From contig NZ_JAJFBP010000022.1 of NCBI RefSeq assembly GCF_020697055.1, positions 1-64,000 of the forward strand: a DNA stretch of 64,000 bases. The letters run 5' to 3'. The notes under the pieces are model-generated. The model ran no database searches. It was not told the DNA's origin and saw only the letters and a list, made by a program, of their open reading frames with translations. The position numbers and the translations under genes are program-made. Shown here in pieces: positions 26,771 to 34,036 of the stretch. The stretch is from Panacagrimonas sp. Lineage in GTDB: Bacteria; Pseudomonadota; Gammaproteobacteria; Nevskiales; Nevskiaceae. How positions within the stretch are numbered: the stretch's first letter is position 1; the number at the start of each line of letters is the position of its first letter.

Positions 26771-26975
26771 CCCCCTGGTTCCTCCGGCGTTCGGCGATAG
26801 GGGCGAAATTCGCCGGCTGCACGCGCGACGTCAACGGTTCCGGGTCGGCGCGGATCGGCGGGAAGGCCGGAATCGGCCGCGCGCGGCCAAACCCTTCCCC
26901 CGTTCCGGGCGGCGGCATCCCCCGAAAGGGGTGACGTGCGACGATCGCGACCCGCGTGCCGCCTCCTGTTCGCCC
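26771..26975. promoter_or_regulatory. Divergent intergenic region, flavoprotein / epoxide-hydrolase-like
   Basis: A 205-base GC-rich gap that must hold promoters for both directions. CCCCCGAAAGGGG (a short dyad, around 26920–26932) is the only notable symmetry. No repeat-family copy and no clear -10/-35 pair was found. Confidence 0.3.
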
Positions 26976-27857
26976 ATGGACGCCGTTTCCTTCTGCGACA
27001 CCCCGACCTTGCGCATCGCCTACCTCGCGAGCGGCCCGGCCGACGGCCGGCCCGTGCTGCTGCTGCACGGCTGGCCTGACGACGCGACCACCTGGAGCGC
27101 GATCGTTGCGCAGCTGCACGCGGAAGGCTGCCGCACCTACCAGCCGTGGTTGCGCGGATTCGGCGCAACGCGGTTCCGCTCGGAGCGGACCGCGCGTTCC
27201 GGCGAGATCGCGGCCCTGGCGCAGGACGCGCTCGACTTCGCCGATGCGCTGGGTCTGAATCGATTCGCCGTCGTCGGCCACGACTGGGGCGCGCGTACGG
27301 CCTACCTGCTCGCCTGCACGCAGGCGCAGCGTGTCGAACGCTGCGCGGCCTTGTCGCTGGGCTGGCAGCCGGGCCCGTTGCCGACGCCGGGTCTCAGACA
27401 GGCCCAGGCCTTCTGGTACCAGTGGTTCATGCGCACCGAGCGCGGCGCGGAAACGGTGCGGACGCAAGGCAAGGCTTTCGCGCGCGAGATGTGGGACCTG
27501 TGGAGTCCGCCGGGCTGGTTCAACGAGGCGACCTTCGATGCGGTGGCGGCGTCGTTCGAGAATCCCGATTGGGCCGCGATCACGGTCCATTCGTATCGCG
27601 TGCGCTGGCAGGAGGCGCAAACCGATCCGGCCTACGCGGCGCTGTCGCGCGCCGCGCTGGAGGCCACGCACATCACCGTGCCCACGCTGGTGCTGCAAGG
27701 GGACGACGACCGCGTGATCCTGCCGGGCTCATCCGCGGGAAAGGAGCGGTATTTCACCGGCGGATATCGGCGCGTGGTGTTGCCGGGCGTCGGACATTTT
27801 CCGACGCGGGAAGATCCGCAGCGGGTCGGAGCGGAGTTGCGGGCGTTTTTGGGATGA
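26976..27857 (+). CDS. Alpha/beta hydrolase, epoxide-hydrolase-like (Asp nucleophile)
   Basis: Alpha/beta hydrolase of 293 residues. The nucleophile elbow is GHDWG with aspartate D103, the type found in epoxide hydrolases and haloalkane dehalogenases, not esterases. The oxyanion motif HGWP (31–34) also fits epoxide hydrolases. The acid (QGDDDRV) and histidine (GVGHFP) of the triad are present. ATG 26976 gives the family start. It is divergent from a PHBH-fold flavoprotein that might make its substrate; this link is inference. It converges on the DUF72 gene with a REP repeat between. Confidence 0.8.
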   Translation: MDAVSFCDTPTLRIAYLASGPADGRPVLLLHGWPDDATTWSAIVAQLHAEGCRTYQPWLRGFGATRFRSERTARSGEIAALAQDALDFADALGLNRFAVVGHDWGARTAYLLACTQAQRVERCAALSLGWQPGPLPTPGLRQAQAFWYQWFMRTERGAETVRTQGKAFAREMWDLWSPPGWFNEATFDAVAASFENPDWAAITVHSYRVRWQEAQTDPAYAALSRAALEATHITVPTLVLQGDDDRVILPGSSAGKERYFTGGYRRVVLPGVGHFPTREDPQRVGAELRAFLG

Positions 27858-27861
27858 GGAC

Positions 27862-27942
27862 ACCCCCGGCTGCGCCCGGCCTACGGTGCTACGCGCGCGA
27901 TCGTGACGCGCGCCGTCTGCGTAGCCCGGGCGCAGACCGGGG
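27862..27942. repeat. REP-like repeat, family B copy 3, at the 3' end of the DUF72 gene
   Basis: Two inverted REP units (27862–27884 and about 27921–27942) between convergent genes. The second unit and the spacer are inside the DUF72 frame and encode its C-terminal arginine-rich tail. Confidence 0.75.
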
Positions 27943-28905
27943 CGGTTTGTTTTCTTTGACCCACCGTCCGCGTACCGGCTCGACCTTGCGCAGCCGCCTT
28001 GGCGCACGCGGCAGCGCGTCGTCGGCCTCGATCATTCCCAGCCGCAGCATCAGCGCATGCGCATCGTGCGGCGCGTGCACCTTGACGTCGTTGTCGAAGT
28101 AGCAATAGACATCGCGCGACCGGCGTGACGGTGCGCGCGCACCGACGCGCTGCGCATCACGCGGCTCGCGGCCTTCACGCCAGGTGGCGATGCGCGTGGC
28201 CCAGCGGTCGAGCGCCTCATCGGTGTAGCCGCTGGCGTAGAGCTCCTGGTCGCCGTGCAGCCGCAGGTAGACGAAGTCGGCGGTGAGGTCCTCGAAGTAC
28301 GGCCAGCGTCCGGCGGTGTCGGCGAACACCACCGCGACGCGATGCTTCCGCAGCAGGCGCACGAACGACGGCACGGCGAAGCTTTCGTGCCGCACCTCGA
28401 TGGCGTGGCGCAGCCGCCGCGAGCGGTCGAACGCCAGTCGCGTGCGCCCGAGCAGCTTGTCGTTGCGCGAGGCGGCGAGTTTGGCTGCCGCCGCCGTCGT
28501 GCGCGGCAGCAGGCCGAGAAACGCGTCCAGCAGGTCCTCGTCGTAGCGCAGCGACGGCGGCAGCTGCCACAGGAACGGGCCGAGCTTCGGGCCCAGCTCG
28601 AACAGGCCCTGCGCGAAGAAGTTGGCCAGCGCCTGGCGCGGGTCGCGCAGACGCAGGATGTGCGTGATGTAGCGCCCACCCTTGATCGAGAAGACGAAGT
28701 CGTCCGGCGTCTCGCGCGCCCAGCGCGCGTAGTGCGACGGTCGTTGCAGCGAATAGAACGAGCCGTTGAGTTCGATGGTCGGGAACTTCGAGCTGGCGAA
28801 TTCCAGTTCCGATCGCTGCGGCAGGTCGGACGGATAGAACACGCCGCGCCACGGCGGGTAGCGCCAGCCCGAGATACCGATGCGGACTTTGCCTTTTCCG
28901 GTCAT
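27889..28905 (-). CDS. DUF72 family protein
   Basis: TIM-barrel DUF72 (YecE-like) protein of 338 residues: IGISGWRYPPWRGVFYP at the start, ELNGSFYSLQRPSHYARWA, IEVRHESF, VYLRLHGDQELYASGYTDEAL and YCYFDNDVKVHAPHDA near the end. The family has no firmly assigned activity. ATG 28905 matches the family start. The natural protein probably ends shortly after PHDAHALMLRLG; the further basic tail (APGLRRRRASRSRA) is encoded by a REP-like repeat. It stands alone on the minus strand among catabolic genes, with no evident link to them. Confidence 0.85.
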   Translation of the reverse strand: MTGKGKVRIGISGWRYPPWRGVFYPSDLPQRSELEFASSKFPTIELNGSFYSLQRPSHYARWARETPDDFVFSIKGGRYITHILRLRDPRQALANFFAQGLFELGPKLGPFLWQLPPSLRYDEDLLDAFLGLLPRTTAAAAKLAASRNDKLLGRTRLAFDRSRRLRHAIEVRHESFAVPSFVRLLRKHRVAVVFADTAGRWPYFEDLTADFVYLRLHGDQELYASGYTDEALDRWATRIATWREGREPRDAQRVGARAPSRRSRDVYCYFDNDVKVHAPHDAHALMLRLGMIEADDALPRAPRRLRKVEPVRGRWVKENKPPRSAPGLRRRRASRSRA

Positions 28906-28937
28906 GCACGGCGCGCAGCAAGCTCGATGCCGGGGCT

Positions 28938-29078
28938 TGCGTTCAAAGCAAAGAAGGACGCAAAGACGCAAAGACGCAGAGGACGCGAAGGAATCGGATA
29001 AAAAGGCACGCGCAGCGTCACTCGCGGCCTCCCACCTGATTTTCTTCGCGTTCTTGGCGTCATTGCGCCTTTGCATGA
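28938..29078. repeat. Dispersed CGCAAAG-type inverted repeat, family C copy 3
   Basis: Left arm with AAGGACGCAAAGACGCAAAG around 28955–28974 and right arm with TTCTTCGCGTTCTTGGCGTC and GCGCCTTTGC around 29043–29073. It occupies the divergent gap between the DUF72 gene and the fused acyl-CoA dehydrogenase. Confidence 0.7.
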
Positions 29079-29162
29079 TTCGTTCGGCTTTTCTGTTGGC
29101 GGGGAGACCGTTCACCCCAACGGATGAAGAGCCGCGCGCGCCGCGATCGAATAATCGCGTCG
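29079..29162 (+). promoter_or_regulatory. Candidate promoter close to the fused dehydrogenase start
   Basis: AATAAT at 29150–29155 (within GAATAATCGCG) is only seven bases before the chosen ATG at 29163, which would give a nearly leaderless transcript. No ribosome-binding site precedes this ATG. An upstream in-frame ATG at 29124 is the alternative start and would place the motif inside the gene. Confidence 0.3.
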
Positions 29163-31466
29163 ATGACCAACGTCACGACGCTTGCCCTCACGCCCGACCA
29201 GCAGCTGATCCGCGATTCGGCCGAAACCTTCCTCGCCGACGCCAGCGACAGCGCGGCGGTGCGCCGCGCGATGGACAGCGAGCACGGATACGACGCCGGC
29301 CTGTGGCAGCGCATCGCCGGCGAGCTCGGCTGGTGCGGCGTCGCCATCGACGAGGCGTACGGCGGGCTCGGTATGGGCGCCTTCGAGCTCGCGCTGTTGT
29401 TCGAGCAGGCCGGACGACGACTGCTGTGCAGTCCGCTGTTCGCGACCGTCGGGCTGGCGGTCCCGCTGCTGCAGGCCGCGGGCGAGGGCCCCGCCGAAGG
29501 CTGGCTACGCCGCATTGCGGCCGGCGAGCTGCGCCTGGGCGTGAACCTGCCGGCGCACGCGGACTGGCGCGGGCCGCAGTCTTCGCGCGTCCGTGTAGTG
29601 GAACACGCCGGCGGCTGGACGCTCGACGGCGAGCTGCCGGCGGTGGTCGACGGCGCGAGCGCCGAGTCGCTGCTGGTCCTCGCGCAGGTGCGCGATGCGA
29701 CGGGTCTGTTCGTCGTCGATCCGGCCGCGTGCGACGGGCTTCAGATCACGCCGTTGGACACCTGGGATCGCGGTCGTCGCCTGGCTCGCGTGGGCCTGCG
29801 CGGCGTGGTGGCGCGTGAACGGATCGATGCCGGCGTGGGAATCTCGGAACGCGCGCTCGAACGCGCCGCGGCGCAGGCCAGAGTGGTGTTCGCCGCCGAA
29901 CAGCTCGGCAACGCGCAGTCCTGCCTGGACCTGACGGTGGCCTACGTCGCGGAGCGCAAGCAGTTCGGACGGCCGATCGCGGGTTTCCAGGCGGTGAAGC
30001 ACCGTTGCGCCGAGATGATGGTGCGCATCGAGGCGCTGCGATCGGCGGTCTACGCGGCGGCGACGACGCTGGAGCCGATCGCCTGCGCGGGCGCGCGGGC
30101 GCTCGCTGCCGACACCGCGTTCTGGTGCGCGCAGGAAGCCATCCAGCTGCACGGCGGCGTCGGCTTCACCTGGGAGTACGACCCGCAGCTCTACTTCAAG
30201 CGCGCGCAGGCGGCGGTGGCCTGGCTCGGTCGTGCCGAGGTGCTGCGCGAATCGATCGCGCAGTCGCTGCTGGCGACGAGCGCGCCCGCACCGACGTCGA
30301 TGCAGGGGTTTCGCGCCGAGGTCGCCGACTGGATGCGCGCCCATCTGGTCGGGCGGTTCGAGACGTTGCGCCATCGCGGGGGGCCTGGAGACGAGGAGTT
30401 CAAACCGGCGCTGCGCAAGGACTGGGAACGCGAACTCGCCGCCGGCGGCTGGACCTGCGTGGGCTGGCCGCTCGAGCACGGCGGTCGCGGGTTGTCGATC
30501 GAGCAGCAGGTGATCTTCCACGAGGAATACGCGCGCGCCGGCGGTCCGGGCCGGATGGGGCACATCGGCGAAGGCCTGATCGGCCCTGCGCTGATCCACT
30601 TCGGCAACGCCGATCAGCAGCGCCGCTTCCTGCCCGACATCGTCGCCGGCCGCCGCTACTGGGCGCAGGGCTACTCGGAGCCGAACGCCGGATCGGACCT
30701 GGCCAACGTGCAGACGCGCTGCTGGCGCGATGAAGCCGACGGTTCGTGGCGCGTGCAGGGCCAGAAGATCTGGACGTCGCTGGCGCACGAGTCGGACTGG
30801 ATCTTCGTGCTGGCGCGCTGCGAACCGGGCTCCAAGGGCGGCAAGGGACTCGCGTTCCTGCTGCTGCCGCTGCGCCAGCCCGGCATCGAGATCCGCCCGA
30901 TCCGCCAGATCGGCGGCGGCCGCGAGTTCAACGAGGTGTTCTTCGACGGCGCACGCGCGGCGGCCGAGGATCTGGTCGGCGCGCCGGGCGAGGGCTGGAA
31001 GGTCGCGATGGGCCTGCTCGAGGCCGAGCGCGGCGTCTCGACGCTGGGTCAGCAGATGCACTTCGCGCAGGAACTGGACCGGGTGATCGCGGCGGCGCGT
31101 CGCAATGGCCTGGCCGACGATCCGATGATCCGCCAGCGGCTCGCGCAGGCCGCGATCGGGCTGCAGGCGATGCGCGGCAACGCGCTGCGCATGCTCGACG
31201 GCGGCGCGGACGTGGGCCTGCGGCGCGAGGCGCTGATCGGCAAGTACTTCTGGTCGAACTGGCATCGCGACCTGGGCAAGCTCGCGATGGACGTGCTCGG
31301 CGACGAGGCGCTGGCCGTCTCGGACGATCCGCGCGTACGGCCGCTGCAGCAGCTGTTCTTCTTCTCGCGCGCCGACACGATCTACGCGGGCAGCAACGAG
31401 ATCCAGCTCAATCTGATCGCGGAGCGCGGGCTCGGGATGCCGCGCGAGGCGCGTCCGGCGGCCTGA
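29163..31466 (+). CDS. Fused double acyl-CoA dehydrogenase, FadE34-like
   Basis: A 767-residue protein with two acyl-CoA dehydrogenase modules in one chain. The first (about 8–375) lacks the canonical FAD-contact motif and ends with VAERKQFGRPIAGFQAVKH and LHGGVGFTWEYDPQLYFKRA. The second (about 385–760) is complete: YWAQGYSEPNAGSDLANVQTR in parts, GQKIWTSLA and YAGSNEIQLNLIAERGLGM. Steroid FadE enzymes usually form heteromers; M. tuberculosis FadE34 is the known case where both halves are fused, acting on the C5-carboxyl side chain of bile-acid-like steroids. A similar role is inferred. A clear ribosome-binding site is lacking. Confidence 0.85.
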   Translation: MTNVTTLALTPDQQLIRDSAETFLADASDSAAVRRAMDSEHGYDAGLWQRIAGELGWCGVAIDEAYGGLGMGAFELALLFEQAGRRLLCSPLFATVGLAVPLLQAAGEGPAEGWLRRIAAGELRLGVNLPAHADWRGPQSSRVRVVEHAGGWTLDGELPAVVDGASAESLLVLAQVRDATGLFVVDPAACDGLQITPLDTWDRGRRLARVGLRGVVARERIDAGVGISERALERAAAQARVVFAAEQLGNAQSCLDLTVAYVAERKQFGRPIAGFQAVKHRCAEMMVRIEALRSAVYAAATTLEPIACAGARALAADTAFWCAQEAIQLHGGVGFTWEYDPQLYFKRAQAAVAWLGRAEVLRESIAQSLLATSAPAPTSMQGFRAEVADWMRAHLVGRFETLRHRGGPGDEEFKPALRKDWERELAAGGWTCVGWPLEHGGRGLSIEQQVIFHEEYARAGGPGRMGHIGEGLIGPALIHFGNADQQRRFLPDIVAGRRYWAQGYSEPNAGSDLANVQTRCWRDEADGSWRVQGQKIWTSLAHESDWIFVLARCEPGSKGGKGLAFLLLPLRQPGIEIRPIRQIGGGREFNEVFFDGARAAAEDLVGAPGEGWKVAMGLLEAERGVSTLGQQMHFAQELDRVIAAARRNGLADDPMIRQRLAQAAIGLQAMRGNALRMLDGGADVGLRREALIGKYFWSNWHRDLGKLAMDVLGDEALAVSDDPRVRPLQQLFFFSRADTIYAGSNEIQLNLIAERGLGMPREARPAA

Positions 31467-31484
31467 TCGTTCGCGCGGGCCATT

Positions 31485-31601
31485 CCCTCTCCCCGCGTGC
31501 GGGGAGAGCGGCTAGGGTGAGGGGACGCCGGAACCGAGGTCGTCGCTCGCACCGCGACGGCCCCCTCACCCCAACCCGCTCCCCGCACGCGGGGAGAGGG
31601 A
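31485..31601. repeat. Dispersed palindromic repeat, family A copy 3
   Basis: Two hairpins, CTCTCCCC-GCGTGC-GGGGAGAG at 31487–31508 and CTCCCC-GCACGC-GGGGAG at about 31579–31596, with the AGGGTGAGGGG…CCCCTCACCCC spacer. It fills the gap between the fused dehydrogenase and the next SDR. Confidence 0.87.
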
Positions 31602-31639
31602 GGATCCGGTTCTCTTGTCCAACCGGAATGACCTGCGCA

Positions 31640-32413
31640 ATGACCACAGCCTCTCCTTCCTCCCTCCTCTCGGTCGCCGATTACGGCGTGCTGATCACCG
31701 GCGCGGCCAACGGCATGGGCCGCGCCACCGCCGAGCTGTTCGCCGCGCAGGGCGCGCGCGTGGCGGTGACCGACCGCGACGGCGAAACCGCCGCCCTGGT
31801 CGCCAACGCCATCGGCGAGCGTGCACACGCCTGGCGCCTCGACGTCTCCGACCCGGACGAGATCACGCGCGTGGTCGACGAGGTCGCCGTGCGCTTCGGA
31901 CGCCTCGACGTGGTGATCAACAACGCCGGCATCATCGCGTTCTGCCCGCTGGACGATCCGCGCTTCGAGGAGACCTGGGCGAAGTCGCTGGCGGTGAACC
32001 TGACGGCGCAGCAGCGCATCGTGCGCGCCGCGCTGCCCTACCTGCGCAAGGCGCCGGCGGCCCGCATCGTCAACATCGCCTCCACCGAGGCGCTGGGCGC
32101 CACGCGCCATGACGGTCCCTACGTCGCGGCCAAGGCCGGCGTCGCGGGGCTCACGCGCAGCCTGGCGATCGATCTGGGGCCCGAGGGCATCACCGCCAAC
32201 TGCGTCTGTCCGGGACCGATCGAGACGCAGATGACGGCCTTCGCCAAGCCCGAGGACAAGCAGATCTTCGCGCACCGGCGCACGGCGCTGCGCCGCTACG
32301 GCCGCCCGGAGGAAGTCGCGCACGTGACCTACAGCCTGTGCCTGCCGGGTGCCTCGTACATCACCGGCGCGGTGATCCCGGTCGACGGTGGCCTGATGGC
32401 GCGCAACGCCTGA
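31640..32413 (+). CDS. SDR family oxidoreductase
   Basis: Classical short-chain dehydrogenase of 257 residues: LITGAANGMGRATAELFAAQGA, NNAGIIAF, NIASTEALG, YVAAKAGVAGLTRS with the catalytic Y and K, and the closing VIPVDGGLMARNA. The catalytic serine region reads IASTEA, so serine and threonine are adjacent. An upstream in-frame ATG at 31628 is possible; 31640 is chosen for the family N-terminus. Placed between the fused FadE and ipdF, it probably oxidises a hydroxysteroid or hydroxyacyl-CoA intermediate. Substrate unknown. Confidence 0.78.
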   Translation: MTTASPSSLLSVADYGVLITGAANGMGRATAELFAAQGARVAVTDRDGETAALVANAIGERAHAWRLDVSDPDEITRVVDEVAVRFGRLDVVINNAGIIAFCPLDDPRFEETWAKSLAVNLTAQQRIVRAALPYLRKAPAARIVNIASTEALGATRHDGPYVAAKAGVAGLTRSLAIDLGPEGITANCVCPGPIETQMTAFAKPEDKQIFAHRRTALRRYGRPEEVAHVTYSLCLPGASYITGAVIPVDGGLMARNA

Positions 32414-32525
32414 ACGATCCGCGGCAGCTTCGTCCGGATGGGGCACCGGGCCTCGTCCGTTAGGCGGAAGTCCGACCGGTGGCGGTGGCGGACACTGGCG
32501 ACGCTCCCACCGGGTTCGTCGCCAC

Positions 32526-33323
32526 ATGTCGCCATCGGCAGCCGCCGTACCGCCCTACGTACCGCCGCATGGCCTGCTGGCCGGCCGCTCCGTGCTGGTC
32601 ACGGCCGCCGCGGGCGGCGGCATCGGTCTGGCGACGGCGCGGCGTGTGCTCGAAGAGGGCGCGCGTGCGCTGGTGATCTCGGACATCCACCCGCGGCGGC
32701 TCGAGGAATCGGTCGCCGCGTTGCGCCATGACTTCTCCGATCGCCGCATCGAGGCGCAGCTCGCCAACGTCACCGTCGAGGCCGAGGTGCAGGCCCTGGT
32801 CGACTTCGCCGAAGACGCAACCGGTGGCGTCGACGTGCTGGTCAACAACGCCGGCCTCGGCGGCAGCAAGCGCGTGATCGAGATGACCGACGAGGAGTGG
32901 CACAAGGTCCTCGACGTCACGCTCACCGGCACGTTTCGAATGACGCGCGCGATGCTCAGAAAGATGCAGCCGCGCGGTCGCGGCGCGATCGTCAACAACG
33001 CTTCCGTGCTCGGCTGGCGCGCACAGAAGGAACAGGCGCACTACGCGGCGGCCAAGGCCGGCGTGATGGCGCTGACGCGCTGCTCGGCGCTCGAAGCCGC
33101 CGAATTCGGCGTGCGCATCAACGCGGTGTCGCCCTCGATCGCGTTCCACGAGCACCTGAAGAAGACCGCGCCGGCGGAGCTGCTGCAGTCGCTGGCCAGT
33201 CGCGAGGCCTTCGGTCGCGCGGCGGAGGTCTGGGAGATCGCCAACGTGATCGTGTTCCTGGCTTCCGACTACGCGTCGTACCTCGTGGGCGAGGTGGTGT
33301 CGGCGTCGAGCCAGCATCCATGA
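32526..33323 (+). CDS. ipdF: IpdF-like SDR (steroid ring C/D pathway)
   Basis: Short-chain dehydrogenase of 265 residues that matches M. tuberculosis IpdF in distinctive stretches: GLLAGRSVLVTAAAGGGIGLATARR, NNAGLGG, EMTDEEWHKVLDVTLTGTFRMTRA in parts, VNNASVLGWRAQ, HYAAAKAGVMALTRCSALEAAE, INAVSPSIA and the C-terminal YLVGEVVSASSQHP. IpdF oxidises the 5-hydroxyl of the HIP-derived CoA thioester to the ketone. The nucleotide-binding loop is AAAGGGIG, as in IpdF. About 110 bases separate it from the previous SDR. It lies far from the ipdC–echA20 unit, but belongs to the same pathway. Confidence 0.87.
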   Translation: MSPSAAAVPPYVPPHGLLAGRSVLVTAAAGGGIGLATARRVLEEGARALVISDIHPRRLEESVAALRHDFSDRRIEAQLANVTVEAEVQALVDFAEDATGGVDVLVNNAGLGGSKRVIEMTDEEWHKVLDVTLTGTFRMTRAMLRKMQPRGRGAIVNNASVLGWRAQKEQAHYAAAKAGVMALTRCSALEAAEFGVRINAVSPSIAFHEHLKKTAPAELLQSLASREAFGRAAEVWEIANVIVFLASDYASYLVGEVVSASSQHP

Positions 33324-33425
33324 GGCGGGCCATGAAGCAGGCGGTCGGCGGTAGGACGTTCGCTGCGCGCTCGCTTCAGGCGTTGGAAAAGAGCCGTTCC
33401 GCCTAACCCCTAACGCCTGACGCCC

Positions 33426-33884
33426 ATGCCGACCGTCTTCGATTCCAACCGCGCCGTCCTCTCCCGCATCGGCCAGGAGCTCGGCGTCAGCGACTGGCTC
33501 ACCATCGAGCAGTCGCGGGTCGATCGATTTGCCGACGCCACCAACGATCACCAATGGATCCACATCGATCCGAAGCGGGCGGCGACGGGACCCTTCGGCG
33601 CGACCATCGCGCACGGCTATCTGACGCTGTCGCTGATCTCGTGGTTCATGCCGCAGATCGTGGATCTGTCGGCGATGAAGATGGGCGTCAACTACGGCTG
33701 CGACAAGGTGCGATTCCCGGCGCCGGTGAAGGTCGGATCGCGCGTGCGCGGGCGTGCCTTGCTGGTCTCGGCCGAGCCCACCAAGGACGGCGGCGTGCAG
33801 GCGGTGATCCGCGTGAGCGTCGAGATCGAAAACGGCGACAAGCCCGGCTGCGTCGCCGACACCATTGCGCGCTACTACTTCTGA
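33426..33884 (+). CDS. MaoC-family (R)-specific enoyl-CoA hydratase
   Basis: Single hot-dog-fold MaoC domain protein of 152 residues. The hydratase-2 motif is present: FADATNDHQWIHID with the catalytic aspartate and histidine, followed by GPFGATIAHGYLTLSL. Such proteins hydrate trans-2-enoyl-CoA in beta-oxidation; in steroid regulons MaoC-type hydratases act on CoA-linked side chains. Here it may supply the hydratase step missing from the altered crotonase at 17981. The length is typical of Rv0130/htdZ-like single-domain members. Confidence 0.87.
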   Translation: MPTVFDSNRAVLSRIGQELGVSDWLTIEQSRVDRFADATNDHQWIHIDPKRAATGPFGATIAHGYLTLSLISWFMPQIVDLSAMKMGVNYGCDKVRFPAPVKVGSRVRGRALLVSAEPTKDGGVQAVIRVSVEIENGDKPGCVADTIARYYF

Positions 33885-33889
33885 AAAGC

Positions 33890-34028
33890 CGGGACTCGGG
33901 ATTCGGGACTCGGAATTCGAGGAATGATGAGGACAATATGAAACGTATCGAAGTGACGATGAGCGAACACACGGGACGGCGCGTCGATCGCCCGAGCCCC
34001 AAGTCCCGGGTCCCGAGTCCCGGTTCTT
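33890..34028. repeat. GGGACTCGGG-type repeat, family D
   Basis: CCGGGACTCGGGATTCGGGACTCGG at 33892–33916 (given here in two overlapping units) and the inverted AAGTCCCGGGTCCCGAGTCCCGG at about 33999–34022 flank a short unique core. This type of 'gggactcggga' repeat is common in xanthomonad intergenic regions. Only one copy is in the window. Confidence 0.7.
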
Positions 34029-34036
34029 CCCGATGA
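33938..34036 (+). CDS. Possible small ORF overlapping the thiolase start
   Basis: A 32-residue frame starts at ATG 33938, with GAGGA at 33929–33933 as a plausible ribosome-binding site, and ends at 34036 in an ATGA overlap with the thiolase gene. The first half ([15 protein letters not shown]) is unique, while the second half is encoded by repeat family D. It could be a leader peptide that couples translation to the thiolase, or chance. Not recognised as any known protein. Confidence 0.3.
   Translation: MKRIEVTMSEHTGRRVDRPSPKSRVPSPGSSR

Noticed and set aside
12376-31601. CRISPR array, because of repeated palindromes
   Set aside because: The repeats are dispersed, not tandem, have no regular spacers and no cas genes nearby.
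9967-33323. Fatty-acid beta-oxidation island as the explanation of the catabolic region
   Set aside because: EchA20, IpdC, IpdAB and IpdF homologues together are specific to steroid ring C/D degradation; plain fatty-acid metabolism would not need them.
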